A stretch of 20,949 nucleotides of DNA from Jaenimonas drosophilae (taxonomy: Eukaryota; Euglenozoa; Kinetoplastea; Trypanosomatida; Trypanosomatidae). Positions 1-8,770 of the stretch are shown piece after piece (positions within the stretch are counted from its first letter, which is position 1; the number at the start of each line of letters is the position of its first letter). The stretch is taken from the NCBI GenBank assembly GCA_030849065.1, contig JASAON010001399.1:1-20949 (forward strand), in the 5' to 3' direction. Under the pieces are notes generated by a model. That model did not search any database, had not been told where the DNA came from, and was given only the letters and a program-made list of their open reading frames with translations. Made by a program: the position numbers and the translations under genes.

Positions 1-714
1 GTGTGCACTGCATCCACACAGCGCAGCATCTTGCATAGCGTGAAGCACTATTTTGTGATGGACGCGTCTTTGTGTGAAGATGATGCCTCCGTTGTTGGTC
101 TGGGGCTGCACACAGATGCTGTTGTGGATCGTACGACTGCCATCATGGAGCCAGCTCATCATCGTGAACCTCTAGAACCCCCGATAGTGCCTATACGCAC
201 CGTGAAGGTGCTGTGTGGTCCACCAGTACTTCGGAAAGCACGTGGAACCTGTGTATCTCGAGCAATGTGTGACTCCGTGGATTTAACCGCCGCGAGCGAC
301 TTTCCTGCCTCGCGTGATGAGTTGGTGCAGAATAGGGTGTCAGAGGCTAAGCGTGCGTCAGATCCAATGGTCTTTGACTTAGGGAATCGGAGTGCACGGT
401 TCCGTGCGCATCGCATGAAGCCCTGCTTCAAGGAGGGTGATGGTATGCTGTTCCGACTAGTAAACACGGAGACTCATCAGTGGGCCTACTTCAATGCTAC
501 CACGGATTTCGTCATGCACATTCACTTTTTCGCAGGTCCAAAGAGCCGCATTGTTGCATTAGGATCAACAACCATGACGGAGCCAGATGAATACAATCCT
601 AGGTATGAAGGCGAGCTGTGGGTGCGTCCCCGCTGCACAGAGCTGCTGTTTGCTGGAACCATTGACACTTACGACGTGAAGTTCAAGGCTGTGCCCACGG
701 AATGGGTGCGGTAA
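1..714 (+). CDS. DUF1935 (kinetoplastid calpain-related) small protein, 5' end uncertain
   Basis: The frame is open from the window edge and ends in TAA. The first in-frame ATGs are at 58 and 145, so the true start may be either of these or upstream. Residues about 126-231 (counted from base 1) form one DUF1935 domain, the kinetoplastid N-terminal module of calpain-like proteins and of small proteins such as SMP-1. Visible hallmarks are KPCF, GDGMLFR, WAYFN, HFFAG and NPRYEGE. No calpain catalytic domain is present. The roughly 70-125 residues before the domain are low in recognisable features, and no MG N-myristoylation start is visible, unlike SMP-1. The next gene is a clear paralogue, over half identical across the domain. 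Third positions look less G/C-biased than in that neighbour. The family is usually linked to membrane or cytoskeletal roles; the specific role here is unknown. Confidence 0.8.
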   Translation: MCTASTQRSILHSVKHYFVMDASLCEDDASVVGLGLHTDAVVDRTTAIMEPAHHREPLEPPIVPIRTVKVLCGPPVLRKARGTCVSRAMCDSVDLTAASDFPASRDELVQNRVSEAKRASDPMVFDLGNRSARFRAHRMKPCFKEGDGMLFRLVNTETHQWAYFNATTDFVMHIHFFAGPKSRIVALGSTTMTEPDEYNPRYEGELWVRPRCTELLFAGTIDTYDVKFKAVPTEWVR

Positions 715-1667
715 GGCGACTTTGCCGGCGCGACGTGTATGTGCACGTGGAGCAGTTTTATGTATTGCAGTATCTGGTAGTTTATTTTATTCTCATACGA
801 ATGCATGGATTCTGTTTTTTTTCTTTCGTTGATTTTTCTTGTTTTGGAGTGTGTCAGAACACCCAAGTTTATGTTTAGCGTATTTCTCAGTGTGTATTGT
901 TGCTTTGATTCTAACTACCCACCACATATCCTGCTCAACGCAGGCATTCAGAGGAAGCTGCTATGATGATGACCATGCATCAATGTCGACCAAGGACGGA
1001 TATGTATGTGAATGACTTTGTTGATATTAGTTGTTGTTTTTTTCCTTTCTTTTTCGGTTTGGGAGTTTTCAAATTTGTTTTCCGCCTTTAAGGAAACGTC
1101 TTCGATGTTCCGTTTCCTAGTGGATGATCATATCTAGAAGAGCAATTCTTCTCTAATTTGCTTTGTTCCCTGTGTCTTTATGACGCCCCTCTCATGACTT
1201 ACAATGTTGGGGTGTGCTCAGAAGTGTCAATTGAATTACGCCCTTTTGCTTTCCCCATTGTGGGAGCTGCCTGATTGTTGGCTGTACCTCGTGACGGCCG
1301 TCATGGTTCTGATGGATGTAGAAGAAGCCACTGCGTATGTCTGTGTCTTTTTTTTTCATTCACCCCATCACCCCCCCCGTGGCACGTCGTCATCAATATC
1401 ATTTGTGGAGCTGGTATTTTGGTTCGTGGCAAAGTCTCCCCTATGCCAGCCCCATGCTTGTTGCTGCAATGTACTGCACCACTCACTCCCTCTACATCAT
1501 CTCGTTTGAGGCTTGTTTTCGTGACTTGTAGGGTTTGCAACCATCAAGACAGAAAGGGCCTACGGCAATGATGTAACGTTCTGCATGAGGCATCACGACA
1601 GTGAGATGATTAGCGGCTTCTTTTCGATTCTGAGCCCAGTATGTATGTGCCATTCTCACACATACTA

Positions 1668-1695
1668 GTGAGTGGCGATTTGATCGCCTACTCGC
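1668..1695 (+). repeat. Inverted repeat / predicted hairpin
   Basis: GAGT plus GGCGAT at 1670-1679 pairs with ATCGCC and ACTC at 1683-1693. The loop is three bases (TTG) and one T at 1689 is bulged. Bases 1668-1669 can add one G-C and one wobble pair with 1694-1695. It lies between the two DUF1935 genes. Function is unknown. Confidence 0.5.
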
Positions 1696-2180
1696 ATATC
1701 TGTGTTATGCATGCAGGTACGGGTGTTAGATCTATGGGTGTGTTGTGCCGCCGTAATGCTCCTCAATTGATTGCTGAAGGAAAGTGATAGTTATGTGGTT
1801 GTGACGAATAGCATCGAGTAGCTGTGCTCTGCTTATTTTTTTTAGAAGAGGCCGTGGACTTCGATACCCTCGGTTGTTGTGCAGGCTCACTTCCGACGTG
1901 TGCGGAGTGGGACGTTCATGTTGCTCACCACAAGGTTGATACACATGGCTTGGATGATTTTGAGAAGTTGCCGTTTGCCTGTGAGTGGGTTTTTTTTTCG
2001 CTCTTTTGGTTGTTGTTGGTTTGATTTTTCGTGGATTTATGACGAAGCAAAACACATCCCTACTCGGCTCACGCCGGTGGGCGAATCTGAACGCATGTGC
2101 TCAAGTAACACATCCTTCGATTTCTTCTCTATTGTTGTTGCCTCACACGTGGAGACGTACGCTCTCTTTCTTGAGGCTCA

Positions 2181-2201
2181 CGTGCTGTTTTTACACTTCA
2201 G
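2181..2201 (+). promoter_or_regulatory. Candidate spliced-leader acceptor for the second DUF1935 gene
   Basis: A short pyrimidine-rich run ends at AG 2200-2201. The resulting leader of about 87 bases contains no ATG before the start at 2289; the nearest upstream ATG is at 2095. The tract is modest and another AG nearby could be used. Confidence 0.4.
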
Positions 2202-2288
2202 CCCCCAGCTAGATACTCGTACACCTCTCCACGACACTTCATTCATATATTCATACATACTCCTGCATCCAGTTGCACCACACTAGTT

Positions 2289-2822
2289 ATGCCCGCATCT
2301 CTTCCATTGGTGACCACCTTCACTCCCAGTGACGGAAACACCCATCGTGGGGCCGATACCACAACCTCCAACACCACCCTCCCATCCATTCACACACGTG
2401 ACCGTGGAGAGCGTCCAGCAGCCGAGGATGTACATACGCCTAATCCCGCCCTCACCCTCACCACCAAGGAGGGCAAGACGCTGCAGTTTGAGAGTGGTCT
2501 TCCCACCTTCGCCTTCACCCGCATCACACCTTGCTTCAAGCGTGGCAACGGCCTCCTGTTCCGCATGACCAACGCAGACAATGGCAAGTGGGCCTACTAC
2601 AATGACACGGCAGACTACATGATGTACATTCACTTTTTTGCGGGACAACGGAGCCAGATCACTGCCCTTGGTGCAACGAAGATGATGGAGCCCGATGAGC
2701 AAAACCCGCGCTACGAAGGGGAGGCGTGGATTGCTCCGCGGTGCACCACGGTCATCTTCACGGGGAAGGTGAGAGGATTTGAAGTCAAGTACAAGGCGGT
2801 GCCAACACGCCGACTGCTGTAG
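2289..2822 (+). CDS. DUF1935 (kinetoplastid calpain-related) small protein
   Basis: A complete 177-residue protein, ATG to TAG. Residues 1-60 are Thr/Pro-rich and probably disordered. Residues about 65-171 are a single DUF1935 domain with TPCF at 80-83, GNGLLFR at 86-92, WAYYND at 101-106, HFFAG at 115-119 and NPRYEGE at 139-145. Length and architecture fit the small kinetoplastid calpain-related proteins, which carry this domain without an active protease domain. The N-terminus is MPAS, so the MG myristoylation signal of SMP-1-type members is absent. It is a tandem paralogue of the gene at the window start. ATG 2289 is the first ATG after the likely splice acceptor. I infer a membrane- or cytoskeleton-associated non-catalytic protein; its partner is unknown. 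Confidence 0.88.
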   Translation: MPASLPLVTTFTPSDGNTHRGADTTTSNTTLPSIHTRDRGERPAAEDVHTPNPALTLTTKEGKTLQFESGLPTFAFTRITPCFKRGNGLLFRMTNADNGKWAYYNDTADYMMYIHFFAGQRSQITALGATKMMEPDEQNPRYEGEAWIAPRCTTVIFTGKVRGFEVKYKAVPTRRLL

Positions 2823-4047
2823 GAGGTGCAACTCCCTCTATATCTCTGGCTGTGTACGTATGTGTGTTTGTCTATGCACATGCTCACCACCAGAAGCTCA
2901 AGAGGGACGCGAAAAGCATGGCGCAGCAACTTAATAATTTCCAAATCTGGATTATACACGCGCACACGCCACTTCTTCACCTCATGTTGGTTGTGTAGGC
3001 CGGCGTGACCTGTGCGTGTGTGTCTGTGTGCGTATATGGACGGGAGTGAACCCTCTCCCATGTGGTGAAGACGGGCCACCATGCACCACGTTTGTTGGGC
3101 ATAATCTTACCTTGTTTGATGTTGTTCTTCTTCTTACACGCACGTATGATGAGTAGCAATGACAGAAGTATGCTGCCACGCCACGAAGTAGACCCCTGCG
3201 TTGTAAGGAATTCCATGGTGAAGGGTGCAATGGGGGAATCATTGGTTCATCACCTACATACATGTGTGTATTTTCATTTGTGCTGGTTGGCTATATATAG
3301 TGCACCTTCATCCTCGTCCAGCCCACACCTACACTCACCGTTTGATGGCAGAAGCCACGTCATTTGGAGGCTGGAGGAGGATGAGGGGGACAGAGTAGTT
3401 GTGAGTGGAGCACAACTCTGTGTTCTCATGCTCTTGTCACGGTGATGACCGTAGTCTGGTGGTGGGCAGAAGACCTTCATCAGCAAATGTCCAACCTTTT
3501 TGCGTGTTGCGTGAGAACAAGGGTGACGTTTTTGCTCTCCTTTTTTTTGATTTATCATGTTGATTTCAACTGTGTGGGATGCTAGCCACCAACCCAGAAC
3601 CCCCTCAACACGTCCATATCTCCTCTTTTTTTTTGGTATGCTGCACGCACATGTGTGCATGAAGGAGGATGTGAGGGAGGTGGTGGCACACGGAGAAGCG
3701 TGGTGCAGATATACATGTGCAGGGGAGGGCTCCCACCTCACATGCCCCTTCTTCTGTTCTCTCGGTTGTGGCTGATGCCAGGTATGCCCTGCTGCTACAG
3801 TCAAGCCAGGGTGGTTGCTGTCTGTGCTTGAGTGCAAATAATTGGGGTCTGTGCCATCAGCTTCTGAATACGCTTGTACATATGTGCGTGTATGTTGTGT
3901 GTGCGTGTCTGTATAATTTGAGCTCTCTTTTTTTTTCATCTTTTTTTTACTTTGTTACCTCTTTCTCCCTCTGAGTGATGCTCTGCAATTACTGTTCATC
4001 ATCATCATCATCGTTTGTCATGAGAAGTTGGCACACTACATCACTAT

Positions 4048-4075
4048 ACGCGTGCGTGCGTGTGTGTGTGTGTGA
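4048..4075. repeat. (GT)n simple repeat
   Basis: An alternating G/T tract, with some C near its start, in the non-coding region upstream of the membrane-protein gene. It is one of several GT tracts found downstream of stop codons in this window. Confidence 0.7.
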
Positions 4076-4320
4076 GTGCGTGAGAGTACGCAATGCGGAA
4101 ATAACTGCTGTATGTACTGTATTCTATTGATTCAGTGATGATGCAGCAACACCCGGACGGGCTCCTCCCTTTCCCCTGCCTGTGTGCGATCCACCTCCTC
4201 CTCTTCTCTCTCAGTTTTTTTTTCACTGCAACACAACCTTCTCGGTAACTTTAATGATGCGCCATTGAATACCCCCTCTTCATACATGCCTGCTTCGACT
4301 ACAACAATAGCGTGTATAAA

Positions 4321-4375
4321 CCTCACGCCCCTCACCCTTCCTTCTTCCTATCTCATCCTTCATCATCTATCCAAG
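4321..4375 (+). promoter_or_regulatory. Polypyrimidine tract and candidate spliced-leader acceptor
   Basis: Bases 4321-4372 are strongly C/T-rich. The first AG after the tract is at 4374-4375, with further AGs at 4396-4397 and 4400-4401. Use of the first makes ATG 4379 the start with a very short leader. Use of the later ones makes ATG 4409 or 4412 the start. Confidence 0.5.
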
Positions 4376-4378
4376 TAC

Positions 4379-4993
4379 ATGACACACATACGTGGAGCTA
4401 GTGCGGTGATGATGTGGCGGCGGTCACATTCTTTAGAATGTACGTCCCTCCCCATGTGCTCCGTGCGGCGTGCCATGGCTTCCATGGCCTTCCACCCAAC
4501 ACACCTGCGTCATCGCCCACAAACCATCAAGACAAATCCATTTGAGAGCCAATCCGGAAAATTTGATCAGAGCTTTGAGAAGCTGACCATGGATCTGGAG
4601 TCACGTATGCCACTCCGGCAGTGCGATGCCAATATGCCACTCCACGAGCTTCCCTACGGTGAGCGTAGTCTGCACCAGGATAAGCAAGCGGCCCAGGATG
4701 ATTTGCAAGGAACAGAAGGAGATCGCCCCGCTGCACGCATGGCAAGGAGCTACTTCAGTGGAGAGGATCTCTCACCCGAGGCACTGCACGTACGCTCTCC
4801 ACGTCTCAAGGTGGCACAGCACTATCAACGGCAAAAGTACGATAAGAAGTTACTAAAGACAAGCAATGAGTCAGCGGAGTACTACTACACCGTGGACCCG
4901 ACAGAGGTGGTGTGGCGCCGGCGGATGCTATGCAGTGTGGGGGTGGCAGCAACACTCTCCGCAGTGTTGTGGTTGTGTGGGTGGCTGGGTTAG
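4379..4993 (+). CDS. Hypothetical protein with a C-terminal membrane anchor
   Basis: 204 residues from ATG 4379, or about 194 if translation begins at ATG 4409. The frame stays open upstream to 4184, but that part overlaps the pyrimidine tract and reads like leader. No known family is recognised. The N-terminus is basic with Ser and few acidic residues (MMWRRSHS, then several Arg), which could be a mitochondrial presequence. The middle is hydrophilic and charged. The C-terminus has an RRR cluster at about 180-182 followed by one hydrophobic span of about 20 residues and the end GWLG. This layout fits a tail-anchored protein, soluble portion in the cytosol, or a single-pass mitochondrial membrane protein. 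G/C-ending codons and the uninterrupted frame support coding. Confidence 0.65.
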   Translation: MTHIRGASAVMMWRRSHSLECTSLPMCSVRRAMASMAFHPTHLRHRPQTIKTNPFESQSGKFDQSFEKLTMDLESRMPLRQCDANMPLHELPYGERSLHQDKQAAQDDLQGTEGDRPAARMARSYFSGEDLSPEALHVRSPRLKVAQHYQRQKYDKKLLKTSNESAEYYYTVDPTEVVWRRRMLCSVGVAATLSAVLWLCGWLG

Positions 4994-5039
4994 GACACTT
5001 GCGGGATTGTGTTGTGACACAGAAAGAGGTGCGCACATG

Positions 5040-5056
5040 GGTGTGTGTGTGTGTGT
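5040..5056. repeat. (GT)n simple repeat in 3' flank
   Basis: A GT tract about 50 bases after the stop of the membrane-protein gene, probably within its 3' UTR. Confidence 0.6.
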
Positions 5057-5164
5057 AGGGCTGAGTTGTGTGTACGCATGAACTTGAGCTATGTTGCTGC
5101 TTCTTCGTTGTTGGACGTTGTTGTTGGGTGTGTGTGCAGACATCAGAGATAGGCCCCACAGTCA

Positions 5165-5208
5165 AGTTCTTCCCTCTCCCCCTTTCCATCCACCCCCAAC
5201 ATCAACAG
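5165..5208 (+). promoter_or_regulatory. Polypyrimidine tract and candidate spliced-leader acceptor
   Basis: A C/T-rich run at about 5167-5197 is followed by AG 5207-5208. A 30-base ATG-free leader then leads directly to ATG 5239. This arrangement is one reason for calling the short frame that follows. Confidence 0.45.
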
Positions 5209-5238
5209 CAACGCTCACGTACCCGTACTCACATCATC

Positions 5239-5433
5239 ATGGAGCCTGCAGCGGAGACGACTCCACTGCCGTGGATGGCAGTGATGAATGCACAGGTACG
5301 CACGCGAAACGCTCTGGAGATGCCACCAGGTTATGAGAGCATTCTGCTCCATCACAATGATGGCATCCAGCAACCCGACACAACAACGCTGTCAGCAACA
5401 CCTTCAACGGCAGGGAGGAGATGTGTGATGTGA
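5239..5433 (+). CDS. Possible small protein, 64 residues
   Basis: A short frame, ATG 5239 to TGA 5433, of 64 residues. No family is recognised. In favour: a splice-acceptor-like tract just upstream, a clean leader, and codons resembling neighbouring genes (CTG, GAG, CAG, ATC, GGC). The composition is less repetitive than translated UTR here, with an NALEMPPGYES stretch in the middle followed by a Thr/Ser-rich tail. No membrane segment or signal peptide is visible. Against: the short length and lack of homology. If it is not a gene, the region is leader or 3' UTR of its neighbours. Confidence 0.4.
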   Translation: MEPAAETTPLPWMAVMNAQVRTRNALEMPPGYESILLHHNDGIQQPDTTTLSATPSTAGRRCVM

Positions 5434-5894
5434 GTCTGGAACCACATTGCAGCAACATCAACAACGCAACACATCTTCGTTCACACGCACGCATACACAC
5501 ACTGCCGTAACACCCAAACTCCCCCCCCCCTTCTCCTCCTCTGCCACTCCTTCTTATTGGAATGAATCTCAGCAACTACATTGTGGTGAAGCGATGCTTT
5601 TCATGTACAGACGCAAACACTCACACACACACTTCATCTTGCTTCTTCTTCACTCTTCAACACTCATAGTCAATCGAAATTGTCTTTTCTTTCTGTTTGT
5701 TTAGTGTTGCCATTCCACCGTATTCGCATCTCTCACGCTCACACACTGACAGAGACCACCAGCGAAGACACACCCATACACACACACACATAACTCTCAC
5801 TCTCACACCCACACACCAGCATACAAAACAACCCAAAGAACAACCTTAGCTCATACATTCATTCTGATTCCAGAGCACACAGACCACACGCAGC
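5434..5894 (+). other. Leader region of the PSP1-domain gene
   Basis: 461 bases without a supported gene. The last ATG before the downstream gene is at 5603, leaving 289 bases without an ATG. The distal part is CA-rich, with CA repeats at about 5765-5792. The contents fit a trans-splice acceptor region plus a 5' UTR. Confidence 0.6.
5683..5704 (+). promoter_or_regulatory. Strong candidate spliced-leader acceptor for the PSP1-domain gene
   Basis: A near-continuous T-rich pyrimidine tract ends in TTTAG, with AG at 5703-5704. It would give a 190-base ATG-free, CA-rich leader before ATG 5895. An alternative AG lies at 5669-5670 after another pyrimidine tract. Confidence 0.6.
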
Positions 5895-7208
5895 ATGGCA
5901 AGCAATCACTCCCTCGTGGATGACTTCCTCAGCGGTCGTACAACGCAGGTGGAGCCTCCTCGTCAGATGCCTGCGGGCGAAACAACAGGCGAGGAGGGCC
6001 GCAACGCCCAGAACCTTGCGCGTGTGATGGATCCTTCCGTCATGACAAGCCTCTTTGCCAAGCAGCAGCGCCTCCTCACCATTGTGAGCGAGGCACAGGC
6101 CATCATTGCAGAACTCCAGCAGTACGGCATGTTCCCGAGCCTCTCACCGAACGCGGCGGGTGGAGCAAGTCCGGGAGATGCGTTCCTCCAGCTCCTCTCC
6201 ATGAATGCCCCAAAACCTCCCACCAGTGATGTGTGGGGAACTCCAGCGGCGGCGGCGGCCACTGCGGGAACAACGCCATCCGCTGCCAGCCACCCTGGAC
6301 AGAAGATGCCCGCCACAGCCTACGACACAGACGCTGCGGTGGAGATGAGCGCAACACGTGGCAACAGCGGCAGCCCCTACCACAACAACGCCAGCAACGC
6401 CGCGGGCTACTTCGCCCCCAACAACAACACCGCTGCGGATGACTTCAAGCAGGGGAATAAGTTTGGCAAGCAGGGCGGTGAGTACGGATCCAATAACAAC
6501 AACAACAACAACAACAGCAACAAGCGTGGAAGCACCAACAACAACAACAACAACGCCCCCATCCTGATGGAGAACAGCATCCTCGCCCTTGTGGAGTTCA
6601 AGCGCGGTCGTACGCGCAAGTACGTCTGTGATAATCCTGACGTGACCCCTGGCATCTACGTGCTGGTGGATGGCGATCGTGGCACCGATTGCGGCCTTCT
6701 CGTTCAAACCATTCAGCGTCTGCCCAATGGCGAGACCTCCATCAGCTGCATGGATGGCTGCGATATCAATGATGAAAAGGTCCGGCTGGAGAACGGCCGT
6801 GTGATCCGTCCCGCCACCAACGAAGATATTGATCGCCTGCACAACGTCATTGCCAACGCCGAGGCTGTGGCGCTGAAGACCTGCCGCCAGCGTTGTGAGG
6901 AGCAGGGCATCGATATCGGTCTTGTGGATGTGGAGTACCAGTTTGATATGAAGAAGATCAGCTTCTTCTTTGATTGCGATCACAGCGTGGACTTCCGCAA
7001 CCTCGTGCGTGAGTTGTACCGTACATTCGGCGCGCGCATTTGGATGGAAAACCTCAACCCCAAGGTGAAGAACTCCATTCCAGATAGCCCACATGGTGGC
7101 GGTCGTGACAACAACAACGGCCATCACTACAACAACAACAACAACAACAACAGTTACTACCGTCGCAACAACAACCGCAATGATGGTAACTCCAAGGTGT
7201 ACTACTAA
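5895..7208 (+). CDS. PSP1 C-terminal domain protein with Asn-rich tracts (likely mRNA-binding factor)
   Basis: 437 residues. Residues about 228-388 form a PSP1 C-terminal domain (the fold of bacterial RicT/YaaT). Supporting blocks are VEFKRGR near 233, VIRPATNEDIDRL near 303, and VDVEYQF with a following KKISFFF strand at 344-358, then DFRNLVREL near 366. In kinetoplastids, PSP1-domain proteins include, as I recall, the Crithidia cycling-sequence binding proteins that bind mRNAs of S-phase genes; that assignment is inference here. The N-terminal half has a short helical stretch at about 45-77, then Ala/Ser/Pro-rich and Asn-rich disorder: eight Asn at 200-207, six at 215-220 and seven at 413-419. 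The C-terminus is Asn/Tyr/Arg-rich, resembling RNA-granule proteins. ATG 5895 is the first ATG in its leader. Confidence 0.88.
   Translation: MASNHSLVDDFLSGRTTQVEPPRQMPAGETTGEEGRNAQNLARVMDPSVMTSLFAKQQRLLTIVSEAQAIIAELQQYGMFPSLSPNAAGGASPGDAFLQLLSMNAPKPPTSDVWGTPAAAAATAGTTPSAASHPGQKMPATAYDTDAAVEMSATRGNSGSPYHNNASNAAGYFAPNNNTAADDFKQGNKFGKQGGEYGSNNNNNNNNSNKRGSTNNNNNNAPILMENSILALVEFKRGRTRKYVCDNPDVTPGIYVLVDGDRGTDCGLLVQTIQRLPNGETSISCMDGCDINDEKVRLENGRVIRPATNEDIDRLHNVIANAEAVALKTCRQRCEEQGIDIGLVDVEYQFDMKKISFFFDCDHSVDFRNLVRELYRTFGARIWMENLNPKVKNSIPDSPHGGGRDNNNGHHYNNNNNNNSYYRRNNNRNDGNSKVYY
6495..6554 (+). repeat. (AAC)n trinucleotide repeats in coding sequence
   Basis: AAC x7 at 6495-6515 and AAC x6 at 6537-6554, read in frame as asparagine. 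A third run, AAC x7, lies at 7131-7151 in the same gene. Almost pure codon runs point to replication slippage, so lengths may vary between strains. Confidence 0.9.
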
Positions 7209-8223
7209 AGCAATCTGATGGAAAGTGTGGGTTGTTGAGGAGAATGATATCCACACAGGTGGTGGCAGATGTTTAGCGCCGTGCACCCATGATCATGTAA
7301 ATGGCACATGATTTGGGGACGTCAGAGTTGCGGTTTTTTGATGGCGGTGCGCACAAGTCGTGCAACGCGAACACACACACACATACAAGAGGTGTGAGTG
7401 GGTGCGGATAGCAGCGTTCCATAGAAACGGAGGATGTGCAGCAAATTGGTGTGGCAATCCATCCATCGTCACTCCATTGGCACACTCCCCTCCGCCTTCT
7501 CTCCATCCGTACGTGTATGTGTGCGGAGTACCTTCATACATCAACAGACGTGTTTGAGTAGTACACCTCCCCCCTCCCCCTCATCCCCCCCTCCCTCCCC
7601 CACATCCTCAACGCATCAACATCACGTATCCGGTGTCTTGGCCGAGTGTGCGTGATGATGATGCTAAAAATGCTGTTGTTGTTGCGGTTTTTGGATGAGA
7701 ACCTCTTCTCGCCAGCCGCACCATCATCATCGTATGTAGCCCCACCAACAGCCTCACTCAGCATCTCGTCTGTGAGAGAACTCCTACCCTGCCCCTTCAC
7801 AGCACGGGTGATGCTGGATGTATGTTGGCATCATAGAGCAAAGCAAAAAAAAAACAGAAAACAATTTTTTTTGGCGTTACCGCCTTCACTCTCCCTCTCT
7901 CCTCGTTCGTTAAGATGAAAGAAAAAAAATCGTTGATGAAGATGCTCTTCTCCAATGATCTCGCGAGTACATCAACGCAGCATCATTAGCCTCCATCATG
8001 ATGAAGATGGTTGGCGATGCATACAGTGTATCTACGTGCAGTGGCGTGATGTGGCTGTGTGTTGTTTTTTGTTGTTATTTTAGGGAGAGAGGGAAGAGTG
8101 AAAGGCGAACTGTGCTGGATGCCCCGACGCACATGCGTTGTTTGTATGTGTGTACGTGTGCGTGTGTGTGCGGTTTGAGTGGTACCTCCATCGACCCTTT
8201 GGATGCTTACACCCAAAAACACA

Positions 8224-8240
8224 TTATGCATGCTGCATAA
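8224..8240. repeat. Short perfect inverted repeat
   Basis: TTATGCA and TGCATAA, seven-base arms around a TGC spacer. No function can be assigned. Confidence 0.5.
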
Positions 8241-8680
8241 CACACAAACAACAACAGCAACAACATTCATTCTTCAACGCTATATCATCTTTTCTTTTCT
8301 TGTGTGATTGCACACCTCACCTTCACCTCCATTGGGAGAGTGGTCGCGGTGCATGGAGCGGAGCTCAGTCATTGGATAGGATGTTGTGGCGTGTGGTGCC
8401 CTTCATTCTAACCCCCATCGCTCCCCCTTCTCTCTCTTTCTGCAACAGGCTCATCTTCCTTCGCATGCAGATGTATGCTGATGTGTTGTGGGTGGTCTTT
8501 GCGTGAGGAAGAAGAGCCGCTGATCCAAACAATTCCGTGGGCATTGAATTGTTGTTGTTTTCTTTGGCAGCTCATAACAACACAATCACACGCACGTACA
8601 CGTACACACTAGTGCTGCTAGCGGTGTGTCTGTGTGAGGGAGTGAATGGTTGTCATCTCTTCATGTACCACACATGTTTG

Positions 8681-8736
8681 CTATTCTTCACTCTCTTCTT
8701 CTTATTGTTATTGTCATTTTTCCCCCCATGAGGCAG
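8681..8736 (+). promoter_or_regulatory. Polypyrimidine tract and candidate spliced-leader acceptor
   Basis: Bases 8681-8727 are almost all pyrimidine. The first AGs downstream are at 8731-8732 and 8735-8736. Both fall just after an out-of-frame ATG at 8728, so splicing would remove that ATG and make ATG 8771 the first start. Confidence 0.6.
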
Positions 8737-8770
8737 ACAACGCCATTGCTTGCACAACCAAGTGGCGAGG

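Larger units (their letters stand above)
715..2288 (+). other. Intergenic/UTR region between the DUF1935 paralogues
   Basis: This 1.57 kb stretch holds T-rich tracts, for example around 1033-1056 and 1347-1358, and no convincing gene. The short open frames in it have T-rich, low-complexity translations (runs of F, L, C and H) and no recognisable motif. It presumably contains the 3' UTR of the upstream gene, a polyadenylation zone and the trans-splice acceptor of the downstream gene. A compact hairpin lies at 1668-1695 and is listed separately. Confidence 0.6.
2823..4378 (+). other. Intergenic/UTR region, no supported gene
   Basis: 1.56 kb of TG-rich and pyrimidine-rich DNA. It includes T runs at about 3540-3548 and 3623-3632 and a GT-repeat tract around 4051-4074. 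The candidate frames on both strands are rich in His, Thr, Ser and Cys from simple repeats and show no family signature. I read it as the 3' UTR of the DUF1935 gene followed by the leader of the next gene. Confidence 0.55.
7209..8770 (+). other. Intergenic/UTR region, no supported gene
   Basis: 1.56 kb containing a C-rich tract at about 7566-7602, A and T runs around 7845-7930, TG-rich stretches and a small inverted repeat at 8224-8240. Open frames here have repeat-derived compositions and no motif. It likely holds the PSP1-gene 3' UTR and the acceptor for the next gene. Confidence 0.55.

Noticed and set aside
3062..3445. 127-codon + strand frame
   Set aside because: It opens with GTG, its first ATG is internal, and the translation (Ser and His runs, no motif) looks like UTR.
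3274..3939. 221-codon minus-strand open frame in the spacer after the second DUF1935 gene
   Set aside because: Composition is His/Thr/Ser-rich from simple repeats, there is no domain, and it opposes the direction of every supported gene.
6144..7286. 380-codon open frame on the minus strand opposite the PSP1-domain gene
   Set aside because: It is a shadow: its Val runs are the reverse complement of AAC asparagine codons, it has no motif, and the + strand frame carries a recognisable domain.
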